From Nitrospirillum iridis (GTDB lineage Bacteria > Pseudomonadota > Alphaproteobacteria > Azospirillales > Azospirillaceae), in the NCBI RefSeq assembly GCF_014205765.1, contig NZ_JACIIZ010000008.1, positions 186,001-250,000 on the forward strand: a DNA stretch of 64,000 bases, read 5' to 3'. A program made the position numbers and the translations under genes. Shown in pieces: positions 10,870-22,802 of the stretch (position 1 is the first letter of the stretch; each line of letters opens with the position of its first letter). The notes beneath the pieces were generated by a model, which was not told the DNA's origin, searched no databases, and saw only the letters and a program-made list of their open reading frames with translations.

Positions 10870-12573
10870 ATGATCGAACCCGATGAGGTTCCCCGCACCG
10901 CCCGGGGCACCAACCTGTATATCGACGATATCAACCTGCAGCGCCTGCTGGAGCGCCGCGCGCCCGAGGAGTTGCGGCGCAACGAGGAGCGGCTGGCCGA
11001 TTTCGGCGCCTGGGCCGGCGGCCCGCTGGACGAGCAGGCGGAATACACCGACCGCCACGCCCCACCCCGGCACACGCCCCAGCCCTATGGCCCGAACGGC
11101 CACCAGGGCGGCGCCATCGTCTTCAACCCGCGCTATCTCGCCTGCCATGCCGAGGCCTATGCCCGGGGGGCGGTGGGGCTGCCCTATCAGAAGGGATCGT
11201 CCGGCCGGCACCTCGCCTGCTTCACCCTGGGCTATCTGCTGAGCCAGGCGGACGTGTCCATCCATTGCCCCGTCACCATGACGGGCGCGGTGGCCCATGT
11301 GCTGAACACCATCGCGCCGGACGCGGTGCGCGACCGCTTCCTGCCCGATCTCATCCGCATGGACGGCAAGGCCCTGTCCGGCGGCACCTGGGCGACGGAA
11401 CTGCACGGCGGATCGGACGTGGGCGCCAGCACCACGCGGGCGGTGAAGACGGACGAGGCCTGGGCCCTGCACGGCCTGAAATGGTTCACCAGCAACGCGG
11501 GATCCGGCCTGGCCCTGGCGACCGCCCGCCCCGAGGGCGCGCCTTTAGGGGGAAAGGGCCTGGGCTGCTATCTGGTGCCCAGCCACCTGGAGGACGGGCG
11601 GCTCAACGCCCACACCGTCCGCCGCCTGAAGGAGAAGGTGGGCACCCGTGGCCTGGCGACGGCGGAGCTGGACCTGTTGGGCGCCACGGCGTTCGAGGTG
11701 GCCGGCCCGGGCGAGGGGCTGAAGGTCATGATGGCCGCCCTGGAATACAGCCGCATCCATAACGCCGTGGCCTCCGCCGGCCTGCTGCGCCGCGCCTTCG
11801 TCGAATCGCTGGGCTGGTCGGTGCACCGCCCAGCCTTCGGCCAGACGGTGATCCGGTACCCCATGGTGCAGGACCAGTTGCTGGACATGCAGATGGAACT
11901 GGAGGCGGCGGTGGCGCTGTCCTTCGAGTCGGTGTTCGCCTTCGACGCGCTGGCCACCGGCGACAGCGACCCGGAGCAGGGCGGCGACTGGCTGCGCCTG
12001 GTGACGGCGCTGGCCAAGTACCGCACCGCCGACCAGGCGGTGAAGGCCTGCCGCACGGCCGTGGAGATGGTGGGCGGCAACGGCTACACCGAGGAATTCC
12101 CCACCGCGCGGCTCTATCGCGATTGCCTGGTGACGGCGGTGTGGGAGGGGCCGGCCAACATCCAGGCGCTGGAACTGCTGCGCCTGGTGGCGGGCAAGCG
12201 GCCGGGCGACCAGATCTTCCTAGGCAGGGTGGGTGCGGCCCTCTCGGACCTGCCGCCGCAGGCGGGCGACACCGCCGCTATCCTGGAAGGGGCGCTGGAG
12301 GAATGCCGTGCCGCCCTGGCCCACCTGCGCCGCAACCCGGACCAGGCGCCCCGCCACGGACGGCGCCTGCTGGACCTGCTGTCCGACACCCTGGCCACCG
12401 CCCTGCTGTGCGAGGAGGCGGTGGCCGACCTGAAGCTGGGCGATGGCCGCAAGCTGCTGATCGCCAACCGCTTCGCCGCCCGTGTGCTGGCCCACCACAA
12501 CCCCATCGCCACGGAGGTGGAACCGGCACTGGCGGCATTCGAGGATGTCATCCTGTATCAGCCGGTGGAGTGA
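10870..12573 (+). CDS. AidB-like acyl-CoA dehydrogenase family flavoprotein
   Basis: A 567-aa member of the acyl-CoA dehydrogenase superfamily, long subgroup related to AidB. Seen in order: an N-terminal extension, CPVTMTGAVAHVL, the flavin-contacting GGTWATELHGGSDVGAS, LHGLKWFTSNAGS, KEKVGTRGLATAEL, MVGGNGYTEEFPTARLYRD, and VWEGPANIQALELLR. E. coli AidB is a DNA-binding flavoprotein induced by alkylation damage; other members are true dehydrogenases. Nothing here decides between these. The frame stays open back to 10456, but that part overlaps the preceding gene and has no family resemblance; ATG 10870 follows GGGAGA. Confidence 0.9.
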   Translation: MIEPDEVPRTARGTNLYIDDINLQRLLERRAPEELRRNEERLADFGAWAGGPLDEQAEYTDRHAPPRHTPQPYGPNGHQGGAIVFNPRYLACHAEAYARGAVGLPYQKGSSGRHLACFTLGYLLSQADVSIHCPVTMTGAVAHVLNTIAPDAVRDRFLPDLIRMDGKALSGGTWATELHGGSDVGASTTRAVKTDEAWALHGLKWFTSNAGSGLALATARPEGAPLGGKGLGCYLVPSHLEDGRLNAHTVRRLKEKVGTRGLATAELDLLGATAFEVAGPGEGLKVMMAALEYSRIHNAVASAGLLRRAFVESLGWSVHRPAFGQTVIRYPMVQDQLLDMQMELEAAVALSFESVFAFDALATGDSDPEQGGDWLRLVTALAKYRTADQAVKACRTAVEMVGGNGYTEEFPTARLYRDCLVTAVWEGPANIQALELLRLVAGKRPGDQIFLGRVGAALSDLPPQAGDTAAILEGALEECRAALAHLRRNPDQAPRHGRRLLDLLSDTLATALLCEEAVADLKLGDGRKLLIANRFAARVLAHHNPIATEVEPALAAFEDVILYQPVE

Positions 12574-12582
12574 GACATAGGC

Positions 12583-12607
12583 CGGCATGAGCTAAAATCT
12601 CATGCCG
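12583..12607. repeat. Hairpin remnant of the dispersed intergenic repeat (locus D); likely bidirectional terminator
   Basis: CGGCATGAG and CTCATGCCG form a 9-bp stem around CTAAAAT in the 40-base gap between convergent genes. It matches the 3' terminal hairpin of the repeat family described at 30990, 47583 and 62022, including the downstream CTGGCATCA whose TCA is the stop codon of the minus-strand PBP gene. The body of the element is absent. Confidence 0.7.
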
Positions 12608-12613
12608 CTGGCA

Positions 12614-14860
<2,247 letters not shown>

Positions 14861-15097
14861 GGCGGGCGGCTCGACTGGGGCGTCCTTGATCTCAAGACGC
14901 CGGGATAATCCGGGATAGACGGTGACAGGCCTTATCTATGGCATGGGGCGACTCGCGGAAAGCGCCGGCTGGTCAACCCTGACCCCTTTTGTCCCATGGC
15001 CACCGCCCGGGCGCCCCAGGGCCCCAACGCAGCGTTAGTTGGCAAAAAGGGCGTTTTAAGGGCGTCGTTTGGCCGCATGCAGAAAGAAGGTTCTGGC

Positions 15098-16189
<1,092 letters not shown>

Positions 16190-16244
16190 CGGTGATTCGC
16201 TCGCCTCAAAAAAACGGGGCTGTTTCGCGGATGATGGCATCAGT

Positions 16245-16259
16245 TGGCGAAATTCGCCA
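16245..16259. promoter_or_regulatory. Palindromic candidate PspF enhancer (UAS)
   Basis: TGGCGAA-A-TTCGCCA, a perfect 7-bp inverted repeat about 100 bp upstream of the -24/-12 promoter and 55 bp upstream of the pspF start. The position fits both activation of the psp operon and autorepression of pspF, as known for E. coli. Confidence 0.6.
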
Positions 16260-16355
16260 CATAATCGTCAATTCAGATACAAAGGCCTGCCGCCGCCCTT
16301 GGGGGCACGCCCCTGTTTCTTTTAATATCAATGCGTTATCGGCTTCTCGGAAGAC

Positions 16356-16371
16356 TGGCACACCCCTTGCT
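16356..16371 (+). promoter_or_regulatory. Sigma-54 (-24/-12) promoter of the psp operon
   Basis: TGGCAC-ACCCC-TTGCT, with GG and GC exactly ten bases apart, 54 bases before the first psp-region gene. It is a near-perfect match to the TGGCACG-N4-TTGCW consensus and is paired with a PspF gene on the opposite strand. Confidence 0.92.
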
Positions 16372-16424
16372 AAAGTAGGGACACACGATCGAATGCAAGG
16401 CACTCATCGAAGGGGAATGCAGCG

Positions 16425-16595
16425 ATGACCGACCACACGATCCATGACAAGTCCGGCGACGCCGGCTTCTTCTCCAGCCGGGCCCAGAACCATCTGGCCA
16501 TGTTGGCGGAGGATTTCCGCGCCGTGCCGCCCGAAGCTTGGATCATCCTTGCGGTCGCCACCGTGTTGAGCAACCTTTTCATCGCCCTTGCCTGA
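16425..16595 (+). CDS. Small membrane peptide, first gene of the psp operon
   Basis: A 56-aa ORF. It starts at an ATG after GGGGAATGCAGCG, with a polar N-terminus (MTDHTIHDKSGDAGFFSSRA) and one hydrophobic C-terminal helix (AWIILAVATVLSNLFIALA). It is the first gene after the sigma-54 promoter and ends 14 bases before pspA, with the pspA ribosome-binding site directly after its stop. I do not recognise a family; its position suggests a membrane component or regulator of the Psp response. Confidence 0.7.
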   Translation: MTDHTIHDKSGDAGFFSSRAQNHLAMLAEDFRAVPPEAWIILAVATVLSNLFIALA

Positions 16596-16609
16596 AGGAG
16601 ACCTGACTC

Positions 16610-17281
16610 ATGGGCATCTTTTCGCGCCTCAGCGACATCATCAATTCCAACCTGAACGCCATCCTGGATCGCGCCGAGGAGCCGGAGAAGATCATCCGCC
16701 TTGTCATCCAGGAGATGGAAGACACGCTGGTCGAGGTTCGCTCCGCCGCGGTGAAGACCGTGGCGGAAAAGAAGGAGATCGAGCGCCGCCTGGTTGAGCT
16801 TCGCCGTGAAGCCGAGGAATGGCAGCGCAAGGCCGAGTTGGCCCTGTCCAAGGACCGCGAGGACCTGGCCAAGGGCGCGCTGATGGCCCGCGCCAAGATC
16901 ACCGAAGCCGCCGATGGCCTGACCATCGATCTCGGCCGCCTGGACGAGGTGCTGGCGAAAACCAACGACGATATCGGCCAGCTGCAGGCCAAGCTGCAGG
17001 ACGCCAAGACGCGGGAACGCGCCATCGTCGCCCGCCAGAAGACCGCCACCGCGCGTCTGAAGGTTAAGACCCAGTTGCACGACGACCGCATCACCGATGC
17101 GTTCTCGCGTTTCGAACAGATCGAGCGCAACCTGGACGTCCTGGAAGGCAAAGCCGAGGTCCTCGACATGGGCCGCAAGCGCAGCCTGGCGGACGAGATC
17201 GCCGAGCTGGAAAACAATGACAAGGTCGAATCCGAGCTGCAGGCCCTGAAGGCCAAGCTCGCGACCAAGAATCAGGGGTAA
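16610..17281 (+). CDS. pspA: Phage shock protein A
   Basis: Coiled-coil ESCRT-III-related protein that both inhibits PspF and oligomerises on stressed inner membranes. At 223 aa it is the normal size. The N-terminal amphipathic helix MGIFSRLSDIINSNLNAILD and the EEPEKIIRLVIQEMEDTLVEVRS segment are typical, followed by long heptad-rich coiled coil to the end. ATG preceded by AAGGAG. Middle of the operon, with pspB 7 bases downstream. Confidence 0.97.
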   Translation: MGIFSRLSDIINSNLNAILDRAEEPEKIIRLVIQEMEDTLVEVRSAAVKTVAEKKEIERRLVELRREAEEWQRKAELALSKDREDLAKGALMARAKITEAADGLTIDLGRLDEVLAKTNDDIGQLQAKLQDAKTRERAIVARQKTATARLKVKTQLHDDRITDAFSRFEQIERNLDVLEGKAEVLDMGRKRSLADEIAELENNDKVESELQALKAKLATKNQG

Positions 17282-17288
17282 TCTGTCC

Positions 17289-17519
17289 ATGGACCTGGAC
17301 GCACTTGTCGCCGTACCCATTATCTTCATGGTCATCGTGGCGCCGGTGTGGATCATCGCCCACTACGTGACCAAATGGCGGGTCGCCAAGACCCTTTCGG
17401 TCGATGATGAGCGCATGCTTTCGGACCTGTGGCACAGCGCCACCGAAATGGACAGCCGCATCCAGCAGCTTGAAAAGATCCTGGATGCGGAGGCCCCGGG
17501 CTGGAGGGCACGGCAATGA
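17289..17519 (+). CDS. pspB: Phage shock protein B
   Basis: A 76-aa inner-membrane protein that with PspC senses envelope stress and recruits PspA. One N-terminal transmembrane helix (PIIFMVIVAPVWIIAHYVT) is followed by a cytoplasmic helical region ending in LEKILDAEAPGWRARQ, the conserved PspB tail. The stop overlaps the pspC start by four bases (ATGA), indicating translational coupling. Confidence 0.94.
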   Translation: MDLDALVAVPIIFMVIVAPVWIIAHYVTKWRVAKTLSVDDERMLSDLWHSATEMDSRIQQLEKILDAEAPGWRARQ

Positions 17520-18034
17520 CTGGTAGAGGCTCTAATCCGCCGCCCTTCCCGGGGCGGCGCCCCCCGGGGGGGGGACAGGGTTGGTCTGGCGGCAACAGCC
17601 GTTGGACAAATCCTTCCGCCGGTTCCGGCGGCGGTCATGGCGGGGCGGCGTTCCGCAGCCCCAACCCCCACCGCCTGTTCCGCAACCCCCGCGCCGGCAA
17701 GGTGGCCGGTGTCTGCGCCGGCGTCGCCGACTATTTCAGCGTCGACGCCTGGCTGGTGCGGCTGGGCATGGTCCTGGGCCTGCTGTTCTTCTTCCCGGCC
17801 ACGATCATCGCCTACATCGTCCTGGCCATCGTGCTGAAGCCGCAGCCCCAGGGGCTGTACGAGAGCCGCGAGGAAGAGGTGTTCTGGCGGTCGGTCACCA
17901 CCCGGCCCGACCAGACCCTGGCCGGACTGCGCGCCAAGTTCCGTGACCTGGATCGCGAGATCGGCGCCATGGAAACCGCCGTCGCTTCGCGGGAGTTCGA
18001 TCTGCGGCGGCAGTTCAAGGATCTGGAAAAGTAA
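17516..18034 (+). CDS. pspC: Phage shock protein C
   Basis: A 172-aa protein with a Gly/Pro-rich N-terminus, then the PspC domain (RLFRNPRAGKVAGVCAGVADYFSVD, followed by the membrane helix of LGMVLGLLFFFPATIIAYIVLAIVL), then a cytoplasmic or periplasmic helical tail ending SREFDLRRQFKDLEK. Longer than the about 119-aa E. coli protein because of both extensions. Acts with PspB to relieve PspA inhibition of PspF. Confidence 0.94.
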   Translation: MTGRGSNPPPFPGRRPPGGGQGWSGGNSRWTNPSAGSGGGHGGAAFRSPNPHRLFRNPRAGKVAGVCAGVADYFSVDAWLVRLGMVLGLLFFFPATIIAYIVLAIVLKPQPQGLYESREEEVFWRSVTTRPDQTLAGLRAKFRDLDREIGAMETAVASREFDLRRQFKDLEK

Positions 18035-18277
18035 GTCTCCACCGGATCATCGGGAAGCGGGCGGACCTTGGCCCCTTCCCCGGGGGCGGGCCCAACAGCT
18101 GAGCCCTGATTTTCGGGGGCCAACCCCGGCGACCACCCGATGGTTGCCTTGGGCCCTGTCGCCAGGCACAAAATAATCTTAAGATTGCGCGGAGGAGAAC
18201 GGGGCGTCTTTCGGGATTCCCGTCCCTGTTCCCGGCTTGTCCGCGATCCCTCCCTTGACCCAGCAGGTGGCCTTGCC

Positions 18278-18514
18278 ATGTCGCCGTTACTTGTTCCCCT
18301 TGTCGCGCTGATGATCCCCATCGTCGCCCTGGTGCTGCATGCGCTGCGGCGCTGGCAGGATATCGAGATCATGACCCAGTCGCGCCGGGCCCAACAGAAC
18401 CAGCGCTTCCGCTGCTTCGATGAGTTGGAATACCGGGTGGGCCAGATGGAACGGCACGTCACCAGCCCCGAATTCGACCTCAACCGCAAGCTCGGCGAAC
18501 TGGCCGGGCGCTGA
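18278..18514 (+). CDS. Small PspB-like membrane protein with a PspC-type tail
   Basis: A 78-aa protein with an N-terminal membrane helix (MSPLLVPLVALMIPIVALVLHAL) and a helical tail ending SPEFDLNRKLGELAGR, very similar to the end of PspC just upstream. Its first 24 residues are nearly the same as those of the next gene. Together with that gene it looks like a duplicated PspB-type module appended to the operon. Earlier in-frame starts (18140) lie in unrelated sequence. Function unknown; probably part of envelope-stress signalling. Confidence 0.75.
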   Translation: MSPLLVPLVALMIPIVALVLHALRRWQDIEIMTQSRRAQQNQRFRCFDELEYRVGQMERHVTSPEFDLNRKLGELAGR

Positions 18515-18528
18515 CAGGACGAAGCCCC

Positions 18529-18744
18529 ATGTCCCCCCTTCTCATTCCCATCGTCGCCCTGCTGATCCCCATCACCGCCCTGGTGCTGCGCCACATGACC
18601 CGCTGGCGCGAGTTGCAGGCCCAGGGCCTGTCGGACACCGCCGCCGGCGACCTGCTGGCGCGGGCCGACCGGCTGGAACAGCGGGTGCAGCAGCTGGAAC
18701 GGCTGCTGGACGCGGAGTCGCCCGGCTGGCGCGCCCGGTCCTGA
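18529..18744 (+). CDS. Second PspB-like small membrane protein
   Basis: A 71-aa protein: membrane helix MSPLLIPIVALLIPITALVL, then an amphipathic helix ending LERLLDAESPGWRARS, almost the same as the PspB tail LEKILDAEAPGWRARQ. It starts 15 bases after the previous gene with GACAGGA upstream. It could substitute for PspB or form mixed complexes. Confidence 0.75.
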   Translation: MSPLLIPIVALLIPITALVLRHMTRWRELQAQGLSDTAAGDLLARADRLEQRVQQLERLLDAESPGWRARS

Positions 18745-18856
18745 CCCCGTCGCCCCTCAGGGCGGCTGTCCCCCCTTGAACGGAGCCGCGACAGGGCCTT
18801 AGATGGAGGGGTCACCGGCCCACCGGTCTTCCCGGAAGTAAGGATACCCAGCGCCC

Positions 18857-19666
18857 GTGCCGCGACCCATCTTCCGCGCGGTTTTGCGCCTGCTCGCGAT
18901 CCTGGCGGGGGTGGCGGCACCCTTCGCCTTCGGTGGCCAAGCCAGGGCCGAGGCGCCCCCGGGCAGCGGCAACACCCTGGTTTTCGGCATTCTGGAAACG
19001 GAACAGCCACCGCTGGTGCTGATACGCGACGGGGAGGTTTCGGGCGGGCTGATCAAGGCCATCGGCGATGAGATCGCCCGGCGCGGCGGCTTCAAGCCGC
19101 TGTATCGCCTGGTCCCCCGCAACCGCCTGGAAAGCGATCTGGCCGATGGCCTGATCGACCTGGCTTGCGGCTATAGCCCCGACTGGCTGCCCCGGCTGGC
19201 CGTCCCCCGCTTTTCCATCCCGATCCTCATCAGCCACAGCGTGATGGCCATCCGCCGGGCCGATACCGGCCACCTGCGCGGCCTGAGCGATTTGGCCGGC
19301 CGGCGCGTGGGGGCCATCCTGGGCTTCCGTTATCCGCCGGAGATCGAGGCGGCCTTCATCGACGGCACCTGGCAGCGGGAGGACGCGCCCTCGGCTGAAA
19401 GCAATTTCCTGAAGCTGCGCAACCGCCGGGTGGACGCCATCCTGACCACGGACCTGGAGGTCGACTACCGCCAGGCGACGGACAGGACATGGGCCGACAG
19501 CCTGGCCGTCCTGCCCCAGCCGATGGGCGAGCATGAGGAACGCTGCGCCAACGCCGTCCACTCCCCCCTGTCCATGGCGGCGTTGAACGCCGCCATCGCC
19601 GCCATGCGGGCCGACGGCACGCTGACCCACCTGCGGGTCACCACCACCGGCCGCGCCGGTAGTTGA
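18857..19666 (+). CDS. Periplasmic solute-binding-protein-like protein, orphan
   Basis: A 269-aa secreted protein of the family 3 binding-protein fold. A GTG start is followed by a signal peptide (RAVLRLLAILAGVAAPFAFGGQARA). The mature part opens LVFGILETEQPPLVLIRDGEVSGGLIKAIGDEIARRGG and later has LSDLAGRRVGAILGF, the hinge-crossing pattern of type 3 binding proteins. No ABC permease or ATPase is adjacent, so it may be a sensor-type or stand-alone member. Ligand not predictable. Confidence 0.8.
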   Translation: MPRPIFRAVLRLLAILAGVAAPFAFGGQARAEAPPGSGNTLVFGILETEQPPLVLIRDGEVSGGLIKAIGDEIARRGGFKPLYRLVPRNRLESDLADGLIDLACGYSPDWLPRLAVPRFSIPILISHSVMAIRRADTGHLRGLSDLAGRRVGAILGFRYPPEIEAAFIDGTWQREDAPSAESNFLKLRNRRVDAILTTDLEVDYRQATDRTWADSLAVLPQPMGEHEERCANAVHSPLSMAALNAAIAAMRADGTLTHLRVTTTGRAGS

Positions 19667-19671
19667 CCCCC

Positions 19672-19716
19672 AAAAGGCGAACGGGCCGCCCCATCAGGGA
19701 CGACCCGCCGCTTTTT
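19672..19716. terminator. Bidirectional terminator between convergent genes
   Basis: An A-run (AAAAGG) and a T-run (CTTTTTT) flank an interrupted GC-rich stem including CGGG...CCCG and CCC...GGG. It sits between the plus-strand binding protein and the minus-strand scoB. Confidence 0.65.
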
Positions 19717-19776
19717 TCAAGCGCTCGCGATAGCCGTGGACCGGTCACGGTCAACGGCCCCCAAGCGGAAACCCGC

Positions 19777-20436
19777 TCAGAAGCCCACCTTGAATTCAGC
19801 CTCGGTCTTGGACGTGACCTCCGCCACCGTCACGCCGGGGGCGACTTCGGTGAGGGTCAGGCCGCCGTCGCCGTGTTTGTCCACGGCGAAGACGCCAAGA
19901 TCGGTGATGATCAAGTCCACCACCCGGGTGCCGGTCAGCGGCAGGGTGCAGGCCTTCAGGATCTTGGGCTCCAGCGCGCCGGTCTGCTTGTCGACCGCGC
20001 AGTGTTCCATGACCACCACGACCTTCTTCACGCCGGCCACCAGGTCCATGGCGCCGCCCATGCCCTTGACCATCTTGCCCGGGATCATCCAGTTGGCCAG
20101 ATCGCCGTTGGCCGCGACCTGCATGGCGCCCAGCACCGACAGGTCGATATGGCCGCCCCGGATCATGGCGAAGCTGTCGGCCGAGCTGAAGAAGCTGCTG
20201 TAAGGCAGTTCAGTGATGGTCTGCTTACCAGCGTTGATCAGGTCGGCATCCTCCTCCCCCTCGAAGGGGAAGGGGCCCATGCCCAGCATGCCGTTCTCGC
20301 TCTGCAGCGTGACGTGCACGCCGTCAGGGATGTAGTTGGCCACCAGCGTCGGGATGCCGATGCCCAGGTTGACGTAGAAACCGTCGCGCAGCTCCTTCGC
20401 GGCGCGGGCGGCGATGTCCTCACGGGTCCAAGCCAT
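19777..20436 (-). CDS. scoB: 3-oxoacid CoA-transferase subunit B
   Basis: Beta subunit of a succinyl-CoA:3-oxoacid (or related) CoA transferase, which activates acetoacetate in ketone-body and PHB breakdown. It has 219 aa with the catalytic glutamate in [11 protein letters not shown] and the family ending of glycine-rich [12 protein letters not shown], plus ITDLGVFAV. It is preceded on the same strand by subunit A with a 12-base gap. The length matches bacterial ScoB. Exact acyl specificity cannot be told. Confidence 0.93.
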   Translation of the reverse strand: MAWTREDIAARAAKELRDGFYVNLGIGIPTLVANYIPDGVHVTLQSENGMLGMGPFPFEGEEDADLINAGKQTITELPYSSFFSSADSFAMIRGGHIDLSVLGAMQVAANGDLANWMIPGKMVKGMGGAMDLVAGVKKVVVVMEHCAVDKQTGALEPKILKACTLPLTGTRVVDLIITDLGVFAVDKHGDGGLTLTEVAPGVTVAEVTSKTEAEFKVGF

Positions 20437-20448
20437 TGGCTATCTCCT

Positions 20449-21153
20449 TCAGGCGCGCTTGCGGATGGTGCGCTGCTCGATGCGCTTCTCGTAGGTCGCA
20501 CCCTGGATGATGCGCTGGACGAAGATGCCGGGGGTGTGGATGTGGTCCGGGTCGATACTGCCGGGTTCCACCAATTCCTCGACCTCGGCCACGGTCACCT
20601 TGCCGGCGGTGGCCATCATCGGATTGAAGTTCCGCGCCGTCTTGCGATAGACGAGGTTGCCTTCCGTGTCGCCCTTCCAGGCCTTGACGATGGACAGGTC
20701 GGCGACGATGCCGCGCTCCATCACATAGGTCTCGCCGTCGAACTCGCGCAGTTCCTTGCCCTCGGCCACCAGCGTGCCCACGCCCGTCTTGGTGAAGAAG
20801 GCGGGGATGCCGGCGCCCCCGGCGCGGATGCGCTCGGCCAGCGTGCCCTGCGGGTTGAATTCCAGCTCAAGCGCGCCGGACAGGTACTGCTGGGCGAACA
20901 GCTTGTTCTCACCCACGTAGCTGCTGACCATCTTCTTGATCTGCCTGGTTTCCAACAGCACGCCCAGGCCGAAGCCATCCACGCCGGCGTTGTTGGAGAC
21001 GACCGTCAGCCCGGTCACACCCGAGAGGCGGATCGCTTCGATCAGGTTTTCCGGGATGCCGCACAGGCCGAAGCCGCCGGCCATGACGGTGATATCGTTG
21101 CGCAACAGCCCGGCCAGGGCGGTTACGGCGTCGGGGTAGACCTTCTTGCTCAT
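20449..21153 (-). CDS. scoA: 3-oxoacid CoA-transferase subunit A
   Basis: Alpha subunit partner of ScoB, 234 aa from the ATG at 21153 ([17 protein letters not shown]). Typical segments are [22 protein letters not shown], the [14 protein letters not shown] loop and [15 protein letters not shown]. An upstream ATG at 21231 would add 26 unrelated residues. First gene of a two-gene operon. Confidence 0.93.
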   Translation of the reverse strand: MSKKVYPDAVTALAGLLRNDITVMAGGFGLCGIPENLIEAIRLSGVTGLTVVSNNAGVDGFGLGVLLETRQIKKMVSSYVGENKLFAQQYLSGALELEFNPQGTLAERIRAGGAGIPAFFTKTGVGTLVAEGKELREFDGETYVMERGIVADLSIVKAWKGDTEGNLVYRKTARNFNPMMATAGKVTVAEVEELVEPGSIDPDHIHTPGIFVQRIIQGATYEKRIEQRTIRKRA

Positions 21154-21405
21154 CGTTCTTCCGGACGGCCCCCTAGAATGTTTTGGAATGTGGTGCCGGC
21201 CCCTCTCCCGGGCATGGACGCACCGCAGCATTGCTTACGGCCCCGCTGGGGGTGAAGTCAACTTGAACGACTCTTCAAGTTCGTCACCCCTGCCCCCCGC
21301 GCGCCGCCGCTTGCAGCAGGCGCCCCAACGCGCTAGACCCTGAAGGGTCTGCCGGGGCGGCCGCTTTCCGCCCTCAAGGCCTACCTCTTTTTTGGGCCCT
21401 CCCCC

Positions 21406-22050
21406 GTGCCGGACCTCATCCTCACCACCGCCGTCGCCCTGTTCGTCACCATCGACCCGGTGGGACTGGGCCCCATGTTCGTCGGCCTGACCGCCGGCAT
21501 GGACCAGCGCTATCGGCGCCGCATGGCGGTCAAGGGCGTGCTGATCGCGGCCTTGATCCTGTTTTTCTTCGCCTTCGCCGGCGACCTGCTGCTGCGGGCG
21601 CTGGGCATCGGCTTCGCCGCCTTCCGCATCGCCGGCGGCGTGCTGCTGATGCTGGTGGCCATCGACATGGTCTTCGCCCGCGAAAGCGGCGTGCGCACGG
21701 CGACGGCGAATGAGCGGGAAGAGGCGCGCCACCGCGCCGATATCTCCGTCTTCCCCCTGGCCATCCCGCTGATCAGCGGCCCTGGCACCATGACCACCAT
21801 CGTGCTGTTCATGGGCCGCGCCCATGGCGACCCGGCCCGGCAGGCCGTGGTCCTGGGCGTGCTGGCGGGCATCCTGGCCCTGACCCTGCTGGTGCTGCTG
21901 TTCGCGGCCCAGGTCGGCCGCATCCTGGGCGTCACCGGCATCACGGTGCTGAACCGGGTGCTGGGCATTCTGCTGTCAGCCCTGGCCTGCCAGTTCGTGA
22001 TCGACGGGATATTGGCGAGCGGGTTGATACCGGGAACGCCCAGCCTTTGA
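21406..22050 (+). CDS. MarC-family integral membrane protein (copy 2)
   Basis: A 214-aa protein with six hydrophobic segments, starting at GTG 21406 (MPDLILTTAVALFVTIDPVGLGPMFVGLT). The motif VFPLAIPLISGPGTMTTIVLFMG is the second MarC signature. Clearly a distant paralogue of the gene at 9705. Function unknown. The 250-base gap upstream, divergent from scoA, holds a small AGACCC-TGAA-GGGTCT hairpin near 21334. Confidence 0.88.
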   Translation: MPDLILTTAVALFVTIDPVGLGPMFVGLTAGMDQRYRRRMAVKGVLIAALILFFFAFAGDLLLRALGIGFAAFRIAGGVLLMLVAIDMVFARESGVRTATANEREEARHRADISVFPLAIPLISGPGTMTTIVLFMGRAHGDPARQAVVLGVLAGILALTLLVLLFAAQVGRILGVTGITVLNRVLGILLSALACQFVIDGILASGLIPGTPSL

Positions 22051-22134
22051 GCCGCGTGCCGAACACCGCATTGCGCAACTGCTTGCGTTTTGGGATTATG
22101 CAAACATCTCAAGCATTGCCATTGAGGTGCTGTC

Positions 22135-22389
22135 ATGGCGTCCATCACAGTGAGAAACGTGCCGGATGAGGTTCACCGCGCTCTGCGGGTGCGCGCGGCG
22201 CAACATGGTCGCAGCGCCGAGGCGGAAATACGCGATATCCTCGAGCGTGCCGTTAAGCCGCAAAAACGCCTTCTGTTGGGGGACGCGCTCGCGGAGCTCA
22301 GCCGGGAAGCAGGGCTTAGCAATGATGATTTCGCCATCTTCGACGAAGTGCGGGATAGAACGCCAGCCGAGCCGATGACGTTTGAATGA
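22135..22389 (+). CDS. FitA-like ribbon-helix-helix antitoxin
   Basis: An 84-aa protein. The N-terminal ribbon-helix-helix MASITVRNVPDEVHRALRVRAAQHGRSAEAEIRDIL is the FitA/VapB pattern that binds DNA as a dimer. The C-terminal part (FAIFDEVRDRTPAEPMTFE) is acidic and would wrap the toxin. Its stop overlaps the toxin start by four bases. Confidence 0.9.
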   Translation: MASITVRNVPDEVHRALRVRAAQHGRSAEAEIRDILERAVKPQKRLLLGDALAELSREAGLSNDDFAIFDEVRDRTPAEPMTFE

Positions 22390-22802
22390 TAGTCCTGGAT
22401 ACCAACGTCGTCTCAGAGGCGATGAAGCCGGACCCGAATCCAACCGTCCGCGCCTGGCTGAATAACCAAGCCGCCGAAACGCTTTACCTCAGCAGTGTGA
22501 CACTCGCGGAGCTGTGGTTCGGCATCGCGGCGCTGCCCGAGGGCCGACGCAAGGCCGCGATGACCCAAACCTTGGATGGGCTGTTGGCGCTGTTCGAGGG
22601 GCGGGTGCTGCCCTTCGACACGGCCGCCGCTCGTCATCATGCCATCTTGGCCATAGGGGCACGAAACCGCGGTCGTGGTTTCCCCACCCCTGATGGATAT
22701 ATCGCTGCCATTGCCGCTTCACGCGGGTTCATCGTGGCGTCCCGGGATACGTCGCCTTACGAGGCTGGCGCTGTGAAAGTGATCAATCCGTGGACCACGT
22801 GA
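22386..22802 (+). CDS. PIN-domain toxin (VapC/FitB type)
   Basis: A 138-aa PIN-fold ribonuclease toxin. Acidic active-site residues are visible in LDTNVVSE (first Asp), TLAELWFG (Glu) and TPDGYIAAIAASRGF (third Asp), with a C-terminal SRDTSPY block. Family members cut tRNA or rRNA when free of antitoxin. It overlaps the antitoxin by ATGA and ends one base before the convergent DUF971 gene. All catalytic residues are present. Confidence 0.92.
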   Translation: MIVLDTNVVSEAMKPDPNPTVRAWLNNQAAETLYLSSVTLAELWFGIAALPEGRRKAAMTQTLDGLLALFEGRVLPFDTAAARHHAILAIGARNRGRGFPTPDGYIAAIAASRGFIVASRDTSPYEAGAVKVINPWTT

